NCBI GenBank assembly: GCA_024500155.1
Contig: CM044877.1
Coordinates: forward strand, 29,139,001 to 29,203,000
Origin: Chenopodium formosanum
Lineage: Eukaryota; Streptophyta; Magnoliopsida; Caryophyllales; Amaranthaceae
Length of the DNA: 64,000 nucleotides
Reading direction: 5' to 3'
Made by a program: the position numbers and the translations under genes. The notes below the pieces were generated by a model that worked only from the letters and a program-made list of their open reading frames with translations, made no database searches and was not told where the DNA came from. Position 1 is the first letter of the stretch. Each line of letters opens with the position of its first letter. Shown piece by piece: positions 1 to 10,256 of the stretch.

Positions 1-415
1 ACATCCAATCCAGTTTGGTTAGTCCATGATATGGGTCCAATAGTAGTGTAGTTGGATAGTGTTTGAAGAGAGCTTTCCAACGATATATTATAAGCCCAAT
101 TCCGATGAATATTAAGGAAGTTATGACCAAATTACTGAACTGGACCTGGTTTGAGCCTGATATGCGGCCCAATGATCTAGAGGAGGGCCTAAGATGGATT
201 TATCATTCCTAATGCAATTAGGAATGATTTTAGTCTTCTAGATTCTTCTATAAGGTTCTTTTCATTCCTAATTCAATTAGCATTGATAAATTGACTTTTG
301 TTGACTTTTTAAAGTTTTAATCAGAATAAAAGAATGTTTTTGAGGAAAATATGATTTTATCCTCCTGTACGGTCAATTTCTATCTGATTTTAGAAAACGC
401 GTCAATAATTTAGTC

Positions 416-510
416 AGTGCCAAACGCCAGCATTAGCGCCTAACGCTAAGCTTGGCGCCTGACGCTAGCGTTAGCGCCTGGCGCTAATGTCAGCGTCTAG
501 CGCTAACCTC
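416..510. repeat. Five 19-bp tandem units, each a near-palindrome
   Basis: Units lie at 416-434, 435-453, 454-472, 473-491 and 492-510. The core is AGCGCC-T-GGCGCT, perfect in the fourth unit and degenerate in the others. The array ends about 55 bp upstream of the TATA box at 566, in the position expected of LTR enhancer sites. Confidence 0.8.
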
Positions 511-565
511 GTTTTTGCGCGTCAGAACTTTGTTTCGATTTTCTATCTTTTTGGCTGATTTTCTC

Positions 566-573
566 TATAAATA
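566..573 (+). promoter_or_regulatory. TATA box of the partial LTR
   Basis: TATAAATA follows a pyrimidine-rich stretch and precedes a leader-like sequence. It sits just downstream of the 19-bp palindromic array. Confidence 0.6.
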
Positions 574-1734
574 GCCTTCTAAAAACTCCGTTTTCATTCA
601 CCAATTCTCACGAATTTCCATCAATTCTCATCAAGAAATTCTTGATTACTCTCTCTCTCTTTTCTAAACTAGCCTTTTCTCAAAATACAAAATTCCGCAT
701 TCACAAGACCTAGATACACCTAGCCTTATTCGAAGTTGCCTTCGCCCTAGACGTGAAAGGTTTAATTTCTGAGGGTTTGGTCTCAAATCTCTCTTTCAAT
801 TATTTAATTTAATCGTTTATTTATTATTTTCCTTGAAGTTACTAACGTGTGTATTTTGTTATTAGAAAGAGGTACGAGGCATCCAAGTAAGTGCTTTAAT
901 GGTTTTTATTGATGTTATTATGTAGAAATCATGCTTAGGTTGTTATTATGATTCCTAGTATCATGTAAGGATGTTTTCTTTAATTTGATGTTTAGGGTGA
1001 CAACAATAAATTCCTAGTATCAAGTCTAGGGTAACTTTAATATCAAGTATGATTAAAAGTATGATGCCTTTTATTTTCTTCCTAATATTTATGATTGTTA
1101 GTATCATGTTAGGGTTAAATATATGATTTTTATTGCTTAGTGACATGCTAGAATTTGTTATTAATCTTGTTAGTATCATGCCTAGGGTCTTGCTATTATT
1201 ATGCTTTAACATGAACATGTTTATTATTATGATTGTTATAATGATTATAATTATTGTTGTGATGATTTATTATGTTGCTTTATTATATTTATTGTTATTG
1301 CTTGATCACACCTTTTATGCATGTTTAAAGGGAATTTGTACTTGTAATCACGCTTAATAAGATAATTAATAATCTTGTTTAGGGTTAATATGATTATAAT
1401 TCAAGTGATCGCCAATAATGGATTTATTTGTGCATTAATATTCAACCAACATAGATATACTGGTTTAGGGTTAAACCTATTGATTGCATGTTAGTCAGAA
1501 AACGGCACATGAATACGATCAGAATAAAGTAGAGGCTTATTATTAGGGCAGGTTCAATCTCTTTTAGGTTGGATTTGTACCTTCATCCCCGAACTACTAG
1601 GCATGGTTTCAGACCTATTGGAGTTGACGATCTCCTGGATCGTTAAGGGGTGTAAACTTCACCTCGTGAACGGTTTACAAGTTCCTTAAAAAACTTGTTG
1701 GCGACTCTTTTGCTCTAGCTTCCTTCCCTTTGGA

Positions 1735-2551
1735 CGCCACCGCACTTAAGTGTATGATCACTGTGGGGTTCAAGCTAGGGGTAACGCTTGAAATATTCCC
1801 TACACGGCTAGAGATCTTCGTCAAGGAGATCCCCTTTCCTCGTATCTTTTTATCATTATAGCTGATGCTTTCTCGGCTATGATTAAGAAGCCAATGGATC
1901 ATAGACTTGTCCATGGTGCGGGGGCTAGTAGGAATGGTCCGAAGATTTCTCACCTCTTTTTTGCAGATAACAGTTTGCTTTTTGACAGAGCCAACTTTGA
2001 GGAATGCTCAAAGATAGTTGAAATTCTCAACGTATACGAAGCAGCTTCCGGTCAGTAAATTAACTATGTGAATTCGGAGGTCTCTTTTAGCAAGGGCGTT
2101 TGTCTGTCAAAACAAGAGGAGTTGGTATAGTTGTTGCAAATGAGAATGGTAGATGCACATGAGAAATTTCTGGGTGTCTTGACGATGTTTGTAAGATCAA
2201 AGAGGATGATTTTAGCATCTCTGAAGGATAGGATTTGGGAAAAGCCACAAGGATGGAATGAAAAGCTTCTCTCTAGGGTCGGGAAAGAAATTTTGGTGAA
2301 ATCGGTGATTCAAGCTATATGCACATACATTATGGGAGTGTACAAATTGCAGATGTCTGTGATTAATGAGATTAAATCTCTAACAACAAGGTTCTGGTGG
2401 AATCATATGACCAATGCTAGGAAGGTTCATTGGCGGAGTTGGGAGTCAATGTGTGCACCTAAGTGCCTTGTAGGTCTGGGCTTTCGCGACATGGCTGTTT
2501 TTAATGAAGCTATTTTAGGGAAGTAGGCATGGAGACTGCTCACCCAACTAG
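1735..2551 (+). pseudogene. LINE 1 reverse transcriptase, C-terminal half
   Basis: The frame from about 1797 reads LRQGDPLSSYLF, the conserved LINE RT motif (family consensus GLRQGDPLSPYLF). It is followed by FFADNSLLF, where FADD is expected, so the second catalytic Asp is changed to Asn. Downstream (2131-2526) is the thumb/connection region with KSVIQAI and FWW...KVHW...P motifs. Stops interrupt it at about 2056, 2128 and 2524, and a frameshift lies just before LRQGD. The segment ends at the insertion point of element A (TSD ACTAG at 2547-2551) and continues at 28582. Confidence 0.85.
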
Positions 2552-3606
2552 TGTTGGGGTTTGGTGAGTCCCACTCACCGCGGAATAAACCCGAGCCAAG
2601 GATCACGCTCGCAATAAATAATGTCACTAATGCATAAAAAAACGCAAAAGGGTAAAATAGGAAATTTACCTTTGTCGCGTGCTTCGCCCCACAAATTGGG
2701 CTCTTACTTGAGAAGCTTAGCCCCGAAAATACGAGAGCCTCCGACGGAGATCCACCTGCAAAAAGACCTACCAACTTTTAGGTCTATTACCTCGAGGTTA
2801 GCGAGGTTACGAGTATTATGTGAGTTTAAGAGTTTTTTCTAATGCAATGCTCTATTGAAATCCTACTCAAGCACTCTTCCTAAAAATCCAAGATGGGTAT
2901 TTATAGGCAAGATGGAGAGTGGGAATTTTTATCCCATCAATGTGGGAGCATGAAATTCCAAAATTTATTTTGAAGCTAAACTAAAATAAATAAGCAAACT
3001 AATAATAAATCTACAAGTGTCACTAATACATGTAAAGGGAAGTGAGGACCACTTAGAGAGTAGGGGACCATACTTGCTCCCAACTCCATACTCTCCTTGT
3101 GCCGCATGTCCCTCACCCACTTGATTCCCATTTGCTTCCCATTTGCTTCGGACCTACTACCCGTGCCTTAGGCCCCTCCGAAGCCCAGCCCCCGCACTTG
3201 GAGTTACGGGTTGCTGTTGTGGCTAGCAAGCCACGCACTCCAAGTGCGGGCTGCTAGCAGATGCAGCCTTGGTGTGCTTGCGGCTGCTAGCTACAGCTAG
3301 CCTTGTGATGCTTGCGGTTGCTTGTTGCTGCTATGCATGGTGCGCTAGCACGCACCAGCCACCTGCGCTAGCATATTATATTATGGTGCTGCTATGCATG
3401 GTGTGCATGCTAGCCACCTGCGCTAGCATATTATGCCCATAACATTAGATGCTCTGGGCATTCCGATGCTAGGGGTATTTTGGGAATATTGTCGATTTGT
3501 TATTATTTTGCGCGTCACGTTATTTACTATTTTTTACTCGACTTCTGACGCTCGGTTTCGACGCTCTAAGCTCGAACTTCCGACGTCTAAATATTTAATA
3601 CTCAGG
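2552..3606 (-). repeat. Left (3') LTR of element A, truncated at its inner end
   Basis: This matches the right LTR (27277-28581) from TGTTGGGG onward, including the reverse-strand TATAAATA at 2899-2906 and the hairpin at 3191-3250. Similarity stops at about 3606, where the right copy goes on for roughly 240 bp more. The missing end is replaced by short duplicated filler (3606-3688). Confidence 0.85.
3191..3250. repeat. Long LTR stem-loop, left copy
   Basis: Outer arms CCCGCACTTGGAGT (3191-3204) and ACTCCAAGTGCGGG (3237-3250) are perfectly complementary over 14 bp. An inner hairpin GTGGCT-AGCA-AGCCAC (3219-3234) sits in the loop. The same arms occur in the other LTR at 27919-27978. Confidence 0.85.
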
Positions 3607-3688
3607 CAATAATGAGAATTATACTTATGAGGACTTCTGACGCTCTAAGGAAAAAAGTTCCGATAGCAATAATGAGAATTATACTTAT
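3606..3688. repeat. Filler-DNA scar with a 23-bp direct duplication
   Basis: A 23-bp segment beginning GCAATAATGAG occurs at 3606-3628 and again at 3666-3688, exactly 60 bp apart. Between the copies is a fragment (ACTTCTGACGCTC) copied from the adjacent LTR near 3540. This is what a deletion repaired by template switching leaves behind, and it explains the missing LTR end. Confidence 0.65.
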
Positions 3689-4160
3689 TACGATTTTGAA
3701 TCTCTTAAAGTATTCTCATAGGTCGATCTAGTATGGTTCTAAACCAATACTTGTGTAAATGATTCATGACAATCATATCCTTGTAACACATGAAACGGTG
3801 CTATAAATCAAACTATTCACTACTCTCAACTGGTCATTAATCGTCCATCATTTAAATGACCTCGATTAGGGATAATTTTTTATTATAATATTCAACGTTC
3901 ACTTTATAGGTGTTTCCTTATTAAGACTGGTCGTGATACCCTATTTTGAATATTCTTTAAATCTAATGGACTCATTATTTAATTCTAAACCACAATTAAA
4001 TAGAAATGGAGTGTTTTAAATTGCATGAGAATATAATTACTCCAAAACTGGATGGTTCATCATAGTGTTTTACATCAACATTGTCCAAAATTTAATTGAA
4101 ACACTAAAATAAGGAAATCAAAGCCAGTTTCCAATATGCATGATTCCCATTGCCTCAACG
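3689..4160 (-). other. 3' untranslated part of copia element A
   Basis: There is no coding frame here. The sequence lies between the scarred 3' LTR and the RNase H remnant. Similar AT-rich sequence separates RNase H from the 3' LTR in copia element C (30930-31744). Confidence 0.5.
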
Positions 4161-4394
4161 TGTTTGTTGTGCTTCACTTAAGACAAAGGTTTAGTAAGTG
4201 GATCGACTACGTTATCATCCATTCCAACTTTGCAAATTCTGATTTCACCTTATGATTTCCATTCTCTAATCATGTGAAATCGCCTCTTGACATGTTTGGT
4301 CTTCTGACGTTCTCGTGGCTCTCGGCCTGAGCAATAGCCCCATGGTTGTCACAATAGAGATCTATTGGACCCTTAATGGAGGGTACAACATCAA
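4160..4394 (-). pseudogene. Element A RNase H, C-terminal end
   Basis: The minus strand reads the copia RNase H end with YCDNHGAIAQA near 4330-4360, where the family has YCDNNGAIAQ. The rest is degenerate, with frameshifts and a stop. The domain is cut by solo LTR A-prime and resumes at 5738. Confidence 0.75.
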
Positions 4395-4399
4395 GTTCC

Positions 4400-5732
4400 T
4401 GTTGGGGTTTGGTGAGTTCAACTCACCGCGGAAACAAACCCAAAACCAAGACCGCACTCGCAATAAATAAAACCATAAACATAAATAAATTAATCACAAG
4501 ATTAAGACAAGATAATTACCTTCGGAGCATGCTTCGCCCAAACGGAAGGGGCTCTTACTTCAAAAGCAAGCCTCAAAAATACGATGGCCTCCAACGATAT
4601 TCACCCACAACTCGACCACCGAAAACGGTCCAATGCCTTGGAGTTAGCAAGGCCCGACCAAAAACCCGAGTGATTAATGAGTTCAAAGGTTTTCACAATG
4701 GTGATGCCTTTTCCAACTCTTACTCAAGTGATTTTCCCAATACCCCAACTTGGGTATTTATAGGGAAAATAAGAGAGTGAAAAGCTCTCCCATCAATGTG
4801 GGAGAATTTGATTTTTTCCATTTTATTTTAAAGCTAAAACAAAATTGATAATCAAATTAGTAATAAATCAACAAGTGGCAAGCTCATGTGAGAGGTTAGG
4901 TGAGGACCATTTGGAGGAGGGGGGGACAAAACTTGCTCCCCACTCCCTCTCCTAAAACCAGCCAACACACCCCTTCAAGCTCCTTTCCCTTCGTGCCACA
5001 TGGCACCCACACTTGGTCACCAAGGCACCCAAGGTGGGCTGCCTTGCCGTGGCTGCCCAGCAGGCCCAACAGCGCTAGCATGCGCGCAATGGTCCAGCCA
5101 TGCTACTGCTAGCTGTTGCGGCTGGCGCGCATTGCGTGCTAGCTGCTGCGGCTTGTTACGGCGTGGCTGCTAGCTAATGCGCGCACAAGGCAGCCCCCTA
5201 GCAGCACTAGCACGCACTAGGATGTGCCTAGTCTTGTAATGCTAGCCTTGGTGTGCTATCACGCACCAGCCAGCCTAGGCTCGGCTTGGTGCGCATGCTA
5301 GCCACCATGCTAGGTCAAATGCCCCTAGCACTCGGTTTTCTCGGGGCATTCCCGATGCTAGGGGTATTTTAGTCTTTGTTAACTTTTTATTATTTTCATG
5401 TCTCGTCTTTTATTAATTTTCGACTCGACTTCCAAAGTTTAGTTTCGACGCTCTAAGCTCGAATTCCCGACATCTAAATACTAATTACTCGGTTAACTTA
5501 TTAATTAATTCATAATTAATTAGTCGCTTCGATTCGTTAGTTGCTTGGGTATGACCCGAAGGGTGCAGTCAAGATTAAGTTGTAATATTAATTATGTATT
5601 AATATTACTGATCGGAAGCGGCCTCAACCCAGGCATTCCAATCACTTTACCTTACTGAATATATTAGCTTTTTTATAATTCTGAACCCACTAACGGAATA
5701 GTACACTTTTTTGAAGGACACCATTCCCTTCA
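4400..5732 (-). mobile_element. Solo LTR A-prime (element A superfamily) inside element A
   Basis: It starts TGTTGGGG and ends CTTCA, flanked by perfect TSDs GTTCC (4395-4399 and 5733-5737). It resembles the LTRs of element A throughout (start, reverse TATAAATA at 4755-4762, GC-rich middle, end), but differs in many bases and in the hairpin region, so it is a different subfamily. No internal domain is present, as expected after LTR-LTR recombination. Small ORFs inside it have no recognisable product. Confidence 0.9.
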
Positions 5733-5737
5733 GTTCC

Positions 5738-6722
5738 CCAATGAACTTACAAATCCAAATTGCCTCCTTAGTTGCCTCAGATGCTGCCAAGTATTTGGCT
5801 TCAGTTGTAGAATCAGCAGTTGTGCTTTGCTTAACACTCTTCTAACTAAACAATCCTCCATTGAGACAGAATATGTACCTAGACTGTGACTCAAAGTCTT
5901 CTCTATATGTCTGGAAGCTTGCGTCGGTGTATCCCTCAACTACCAATTCATCTCTACCACCATAGACCAGGAATTTATCCTTGTTCCTTTTCAGGTACTT
6001 TAGGATATTCTTAGTCGCAGTCCAATGCGCCTCTCTTGGGTCTGACTGGTATCGGCTCGTAGCACTCAAGGCATACGATACATCTGGCCTGGTACATATC
6101 ATGGCATACATGATCGATCCAATAAGCAAAGCATATGGAATCTGATTCACCCTTTCCCACTCATCAGGTGTCTTTGGACACTGCTTCTTGCTAAGGGTTA
6201 TGCCATGTGACATGGGTAGGTGGCCTCTCTTAGATCCTTCCATGTTGAATCGAGCTAGTACCTTATCAATATAAGTACTTTGACTCAATCCTATCATCGT
6301 CTTTTATCTATCCCTATAGATCTTGATGCCTAATATGTACAGAGCCTCTCCCAAGTCTTTCATTGAAAAACATTTTCCGAGCCAAGCCTTTACAAACTCT
6401 AACAATGGAATGATGTTTCCAATGAGCAAAATGTCATCAACATATAAGACTAGGAAGGCGATGTCACTCCCACTGACCTTCTTGTAAACACAAGACTCAT
6501 ATGGATTCTTGATAAAACCAAACTTACTAATGGCTTCATCAAGTCGCAGATTCCAACTTCTGCTTACTTGTTTTAATCCATAAATGGACTTCTTAAGCTT
6601 GCATACCTTTCTAGCATTGTTTTGGTCGACAAAACCTTCAGGCTGTGTCATGTACACAGTTTTTTCCAAAATTCCATTGAGGAAGGCAGTTTTGACGTCC
6701 ATCTGCCATATTTCATAATTGT
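5738..6722 (-). pseudogene. Element A reverse transcriptase (C-terminal half) and RNase H
   Basis: On minus the order is YEIWQMDVKTAFLNG at the break with element D, then SIYGLKQ, then the catalytic YVDD (in LVLYVDDILL), and the RNase H start GYTDASFQT. Length and order match copia pol. A stop near 6304 and another near 5844 split the frame. The domain is separated from its N-terminal half (19537-19900) by the insertion of element D, with TSD ATTGT. Confidence 0.88.
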
Positions 6723-7145
6723 TGTTTTGGGTGTTTTTGTCCCTCGAGAGAGTTATGTCACGAAGTCTGGTCCGGCTGAGTTGCACCTGCAAAACAACGG
6801 AGACTCCGGGTGGTTGGAGCTCCGCCACCGAAGGTCAAGTTAGTAACTTGAAAGGAAATAGAGAGTATGGAAATTTAGGTGGGGATCTGCCTGGATTCCA
6901 AGCTTAGGTGTTTCTCTGATGAGAGAGAATGTAGGAGTAATAAATGATTGAATATGTCCCCAAAATGGGGAAATATTTCTCTATTTTTAGGGTCATTGGA
7001 GAACGTGCCCCTATCTAGGTCACTTGACCTAAATTTCAGTGGGCTGCGCCGTTTACGGCGCTTCTTGGTATTTGGGCCCTTGAAGGCCGCCATTTCAGAG
7101 ATGTATCAAAGGGGGCCACATGTCTATGGTATTTTTACCCTAAAC
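6723..7145 (-). repeat. 3' LTR of element D
   Basis: This is 423 bp and closely matches 19107-19531. It begins TGTTTTGGG and ends CTAAACA on plus. The polypurine tract lies immediately to the right (minus strand GTGAAGGGAAAA). Confidence 0.9.
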
Positions 7146-7433
7146 ATTTTCCCTTCACAGGGCGCACGTGCATATCACGTAGTGCCTGTGACACGTGTCC
7201 AACTATCAGAGGTGAACAGTAACGGATAGTAAATTTAAATTTCAAACGAAAGAGAGAGCTTTTTAGAGAGAGATTCTCTGCCTCCGTCTACGTCAGAGCG
7301 TTTTCGAGTTTTCAACACCCGGATTTTACCGGCTGTAGCGGTTTTCAGACTTTTTAGAGTAAAAAGTAAGGTAACCGGCTGTACCATTTTAGCTTTTCTC
7401 TTTTTCAACTTGTATACAATTCTTTCTCCGCTT

Positions 7434-7441
7434 GTATATAT
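7434..7441 (+). promoter_or_regulatory. Candidate TATA box for the antisense gene of element D
   Basis: TATATATA lies about 170 bp upstream of the ATG at 7613, outside the LTR, on the strand opposite to gag-pol. A splice-acceptor-like CTGTGCAG lies 8 bases before that ATG, so a 5' UTR intron is possible. Confidence 0.4.
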
Positions 7442-7612
7442 AGTTTTAGAAAATATAAATGAGCTCTCAATCCACACACTCGGCACTGCCTAGGACACTC
7501 AGCCGGTCCCCTGGAACGGTTGAGTCTTGAACAGGGGGGTGCCTTTTCTGGACTGTCAGAACCAATGTGCTCATCTCCGAATTCCTCCCTCTCTGTGTCT
7601 GTGCAGGACACA

Positions 7613-10256
7613 ATGGCCAGAGTCAAACAGACGGCCAAGAAATCTAGGAGCCGGCGCACTATGTCAGTGCCAGCCGATGAGGTTGTTCTAGACGGGGAAC
7701 AGAGGGAATTGGAGGAGAGTGGTTCTGATGATGAGGCTCCCTCTACTTCCGGGAGCTCAAGAATACGAAAGGAAGGCGGTGAAGAAGTCGCCTTGTCTAA
7801 TGGAACCGGTGATGACGAGGCCGGTGAAGGGTCAAAGGCCGAATCTTCTAGCTCTAACCCGGATAACTTTGCGACTGACTATCAGCAGCCGCCTAAAGTC
7901 GCTGACCACCCTAACCCAAAAAGGACTACAATGCTTCCGGGTGACATCGCCCTACTGAGAAGCGGCTTTAGGGCCTTTAAAGAGAAGCACCCCTTTGGGA
8001 AGGGGTGGGATATCATCGTTTCGCCTGATGACGCAGTAATGGCGTGGGACGATGACATTGATAATGCAGACCATTAATTTTTTTGTTACGAGGCGGTAAT
8101 AGAAGTCGGCCTCCGGTTCCCTCTCCACCCCGGGATTAGGAAAATCCTGAATGAGTACGATTTAGGAGTTTGGAAGCTCACCCCCAACTCGTGGGTGAAC
8201 ATTCTAAGTTACATCGTCGCCTGCGAGCTCCAGAATATGAATCCAAGCTTCTCCGCCTTCGCTCACATGCATTATTTGAGCAAGGCCCCAGGCGGCCATG
8301 AGGCATTGTATACTCTGACTGCCTTGCCCCAATATTTGATGAGCTTGGACAAAGTGTCCAAGTTGTCCGGGTGGAAGGACAGGTTTTACTTGATTTCTTC
8401 CCCAACTTTGAGGTACAACCGGACTCTCCGTTGATACAACAGAATGTCGGCTCTTCTGAGAAGGAAATGCCCTCTCCCGGAGCTATCTACTAAGGCACGG
8501 GAGCAAATAATAGAGCCGAGATTCTTTGAGACCACAATTGAGCCTATGGGGGATGGGACTCACATTATAGTTCCCAAGAACTAGATCCCCCATCCGGACT
8601 ATTTCAAGGATGAACGCTTCTTGTCAGCCTATGGGTTAAGTCCCATGTTTCCCAAGGGTAGATTACCTTGCATCCGAAGTGTTTGTTATTTTTATTTTTA
8701 TTGCAAACTTGCCACAATTTCTTCTAACCTTGAATTATGTTCATGCAGTCGACGCCTTGAAGATGGTCGACCTGGCAAAGACAGCAGCTAAGTCGGCGGC
8801 GCTGCTGCGCAAAGAGGTTGCACTTGCCAAGAAAGCAGTCATCGACGCAAAGGAGTCTAAGAAAGGCGGGTAAGACCGCCTGACTTTTTATGTGTATACA
8901 TATTATTATTTTTATTATTTTTTTTTCGGCTGGGTATACTTAACCACTTTCATTTTGCAGGACTCTGCAAAGCGTGTACCCCGATCCTTCTCCAAGCTTT
9001 TCAAAAGGCAAGGAGAGGATCTGGAAAAAACTCCGGCTGCGAAAGCTGCCAGAAAAGACCCCCCTCCCCGGACATACTCTGCTGCCAAATCCGATCGTCC
9101 AACGACCGGAGGCAAATCTCCTTCTGTTATGAAAATTCTGTGCGAAAGCTCGGAACGCTCGCAACAGAAAGCACCGGATGCCTCTATGACATCAAAGGGT
9201 GGCGAGCCACCTAATATTGCAGGCGGTGCGGCAACAACCAGGGAGGAGAAAATGCCTAAGCCTCATCCGGATACACAAGGTAAGGGAAGGATTGGAATAC
9301 CTTGGCCACTTGACTTCATGAGAGTCAAGACTAAGGTTGATCCCTCTGGGGGTTCAGTCAGCAGCCGGCAACGGATGAATGCCAACTATGCTGCCTCTTT
9401 CTCATAGAGTACTACTTTTGATGCAGATCTGACATCCAACGAGCCGGATCTTGTGGGCTTCGCAAAACGGATGGTAAGGACCCTCACCCGGTCAGAGAAG
9501 AACTCCATACCTGATCTGCAGGTGGTGGACTTCGACCGGATAATGGGCCAACTAGCTGAGGTAAGGATTCCCACAACCTTGATATCTTTTACCTTTAATT
9601 CTACTAAGTAACTCATAATCCGGCTGCCCTTTTCTCAAGTGATGCTGAGAGTGGATGGCCTCCAAGGCCCCATTAGGCGGAAACAGGAAGAGGTAAATGA
9701 CGCCAAACGGAGGGCCCTTGAAAACCTCAACTCTGTTGAATATGCTAATTATATGTGTGATTTAAAGATTAAAGCAGTAGAGTTGAAACAGGAGGAGCTG
9801 ATCCGGAGTTTGGCGGATGCGAACGACGAAGCTAACAGCCGGGCTGATGATCTTGATCAAAAACTGAAGGATGCCAAGTCAGAACTCAAGGCATTAGAAG
9901 AGGCTGATCAAGAAAACACTCAACTTCGAGCAGACGTTTCCCGCCTGGGGGTTGAGCTTGTCAATCTGCGAAACAAGCAGTCGGACGAGCTACCCCAAGA
10001 GAAAAAGCGGGTGACAGAGGAGAATGAGCGTGATAATATGGCCCGGTTGAAACTCACTTGGATCCTCCTCTACCCAGATATAGCCTTTGAGGTCTATAAG
10101 CTAAGGTATTATTATGCCACTGAGGTGTATGATGCCCAACTACTGGGTGATGCTCCCCCGCCTTGCTTCAAAGATTGGGCTGCTGAGCAGGGATATGAAG
10201 TCTCTGATAATGAGGAGCCGGCGGCGGATGAGCGAGATGAGGGCCAAACAAGCTAA
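7613..10256 (+). pseudogene. Antisense ORF (aORF) of Tat element D, spliced, with an H3-tail-like N-terminus
   Basis: This gene lies between integrase and the 3' LTR, antisense to gag-pol. One frame runs 7613-8657, with stops at 8075, 8432 and 8582. GT-AG introns at 8658-8748, 8870-8960 and about 9561-9639 give four exons. The first junction keeps phase; the second is off by one base and the third has AA where AG is expected. Exon 1 starts MARVKQTAKKS, is acidic/Ser-rich for about 120 residues, then has a globular part (GLRFPLHPGIRKIL, SYIVACEL) that resembles the Pfam putative gypsy-type transposon family (Transposase_28). Exon 4 is a coiled coil with an acidic tail. The function of Tat aORFs is unknown. 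Confidence 0.7.

Larger units (their letters stand above)
1..1700 (+). mobile_element. Partial LTR and primer-binding-site region of a gypsy-like element
   Basis: No coding frame is visible. A TATAAATA box at 566-573 lies in AT-rich sequence and is followed by a leader-like stretch. The end, around 1690, has TTGGCGACTCT after an A-rich tract, which resembles the primer-binding site (TGGCGACTC...) that follows many plant gypsy LTRs. Short AT-rich ORFs in 950-1360 have no recognisable domain. The 5' end lies outside the window. The assignment as LTR rests on the promoter plus PBS-like end; no second LTR or TSD is visible, so the family is not known. LINE 1 begins immediately afterwards. Confidence 0.5.

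Noticed and set aside
4376..4780. 134-aa ORF at 4376-4780 and similar plus-strand ORFs in the LTR A family (2621-2842, 27109-27366)
   Set aside because: They span the LTR boundary or lie in LTR sequence opposite to the direction of transcription, with no domain.
7613..7660. Histone H3 gene
   Set aside because: Only the first ten or so residues resemble H3; the histone fold is absent and the rest is the Tat aORF.
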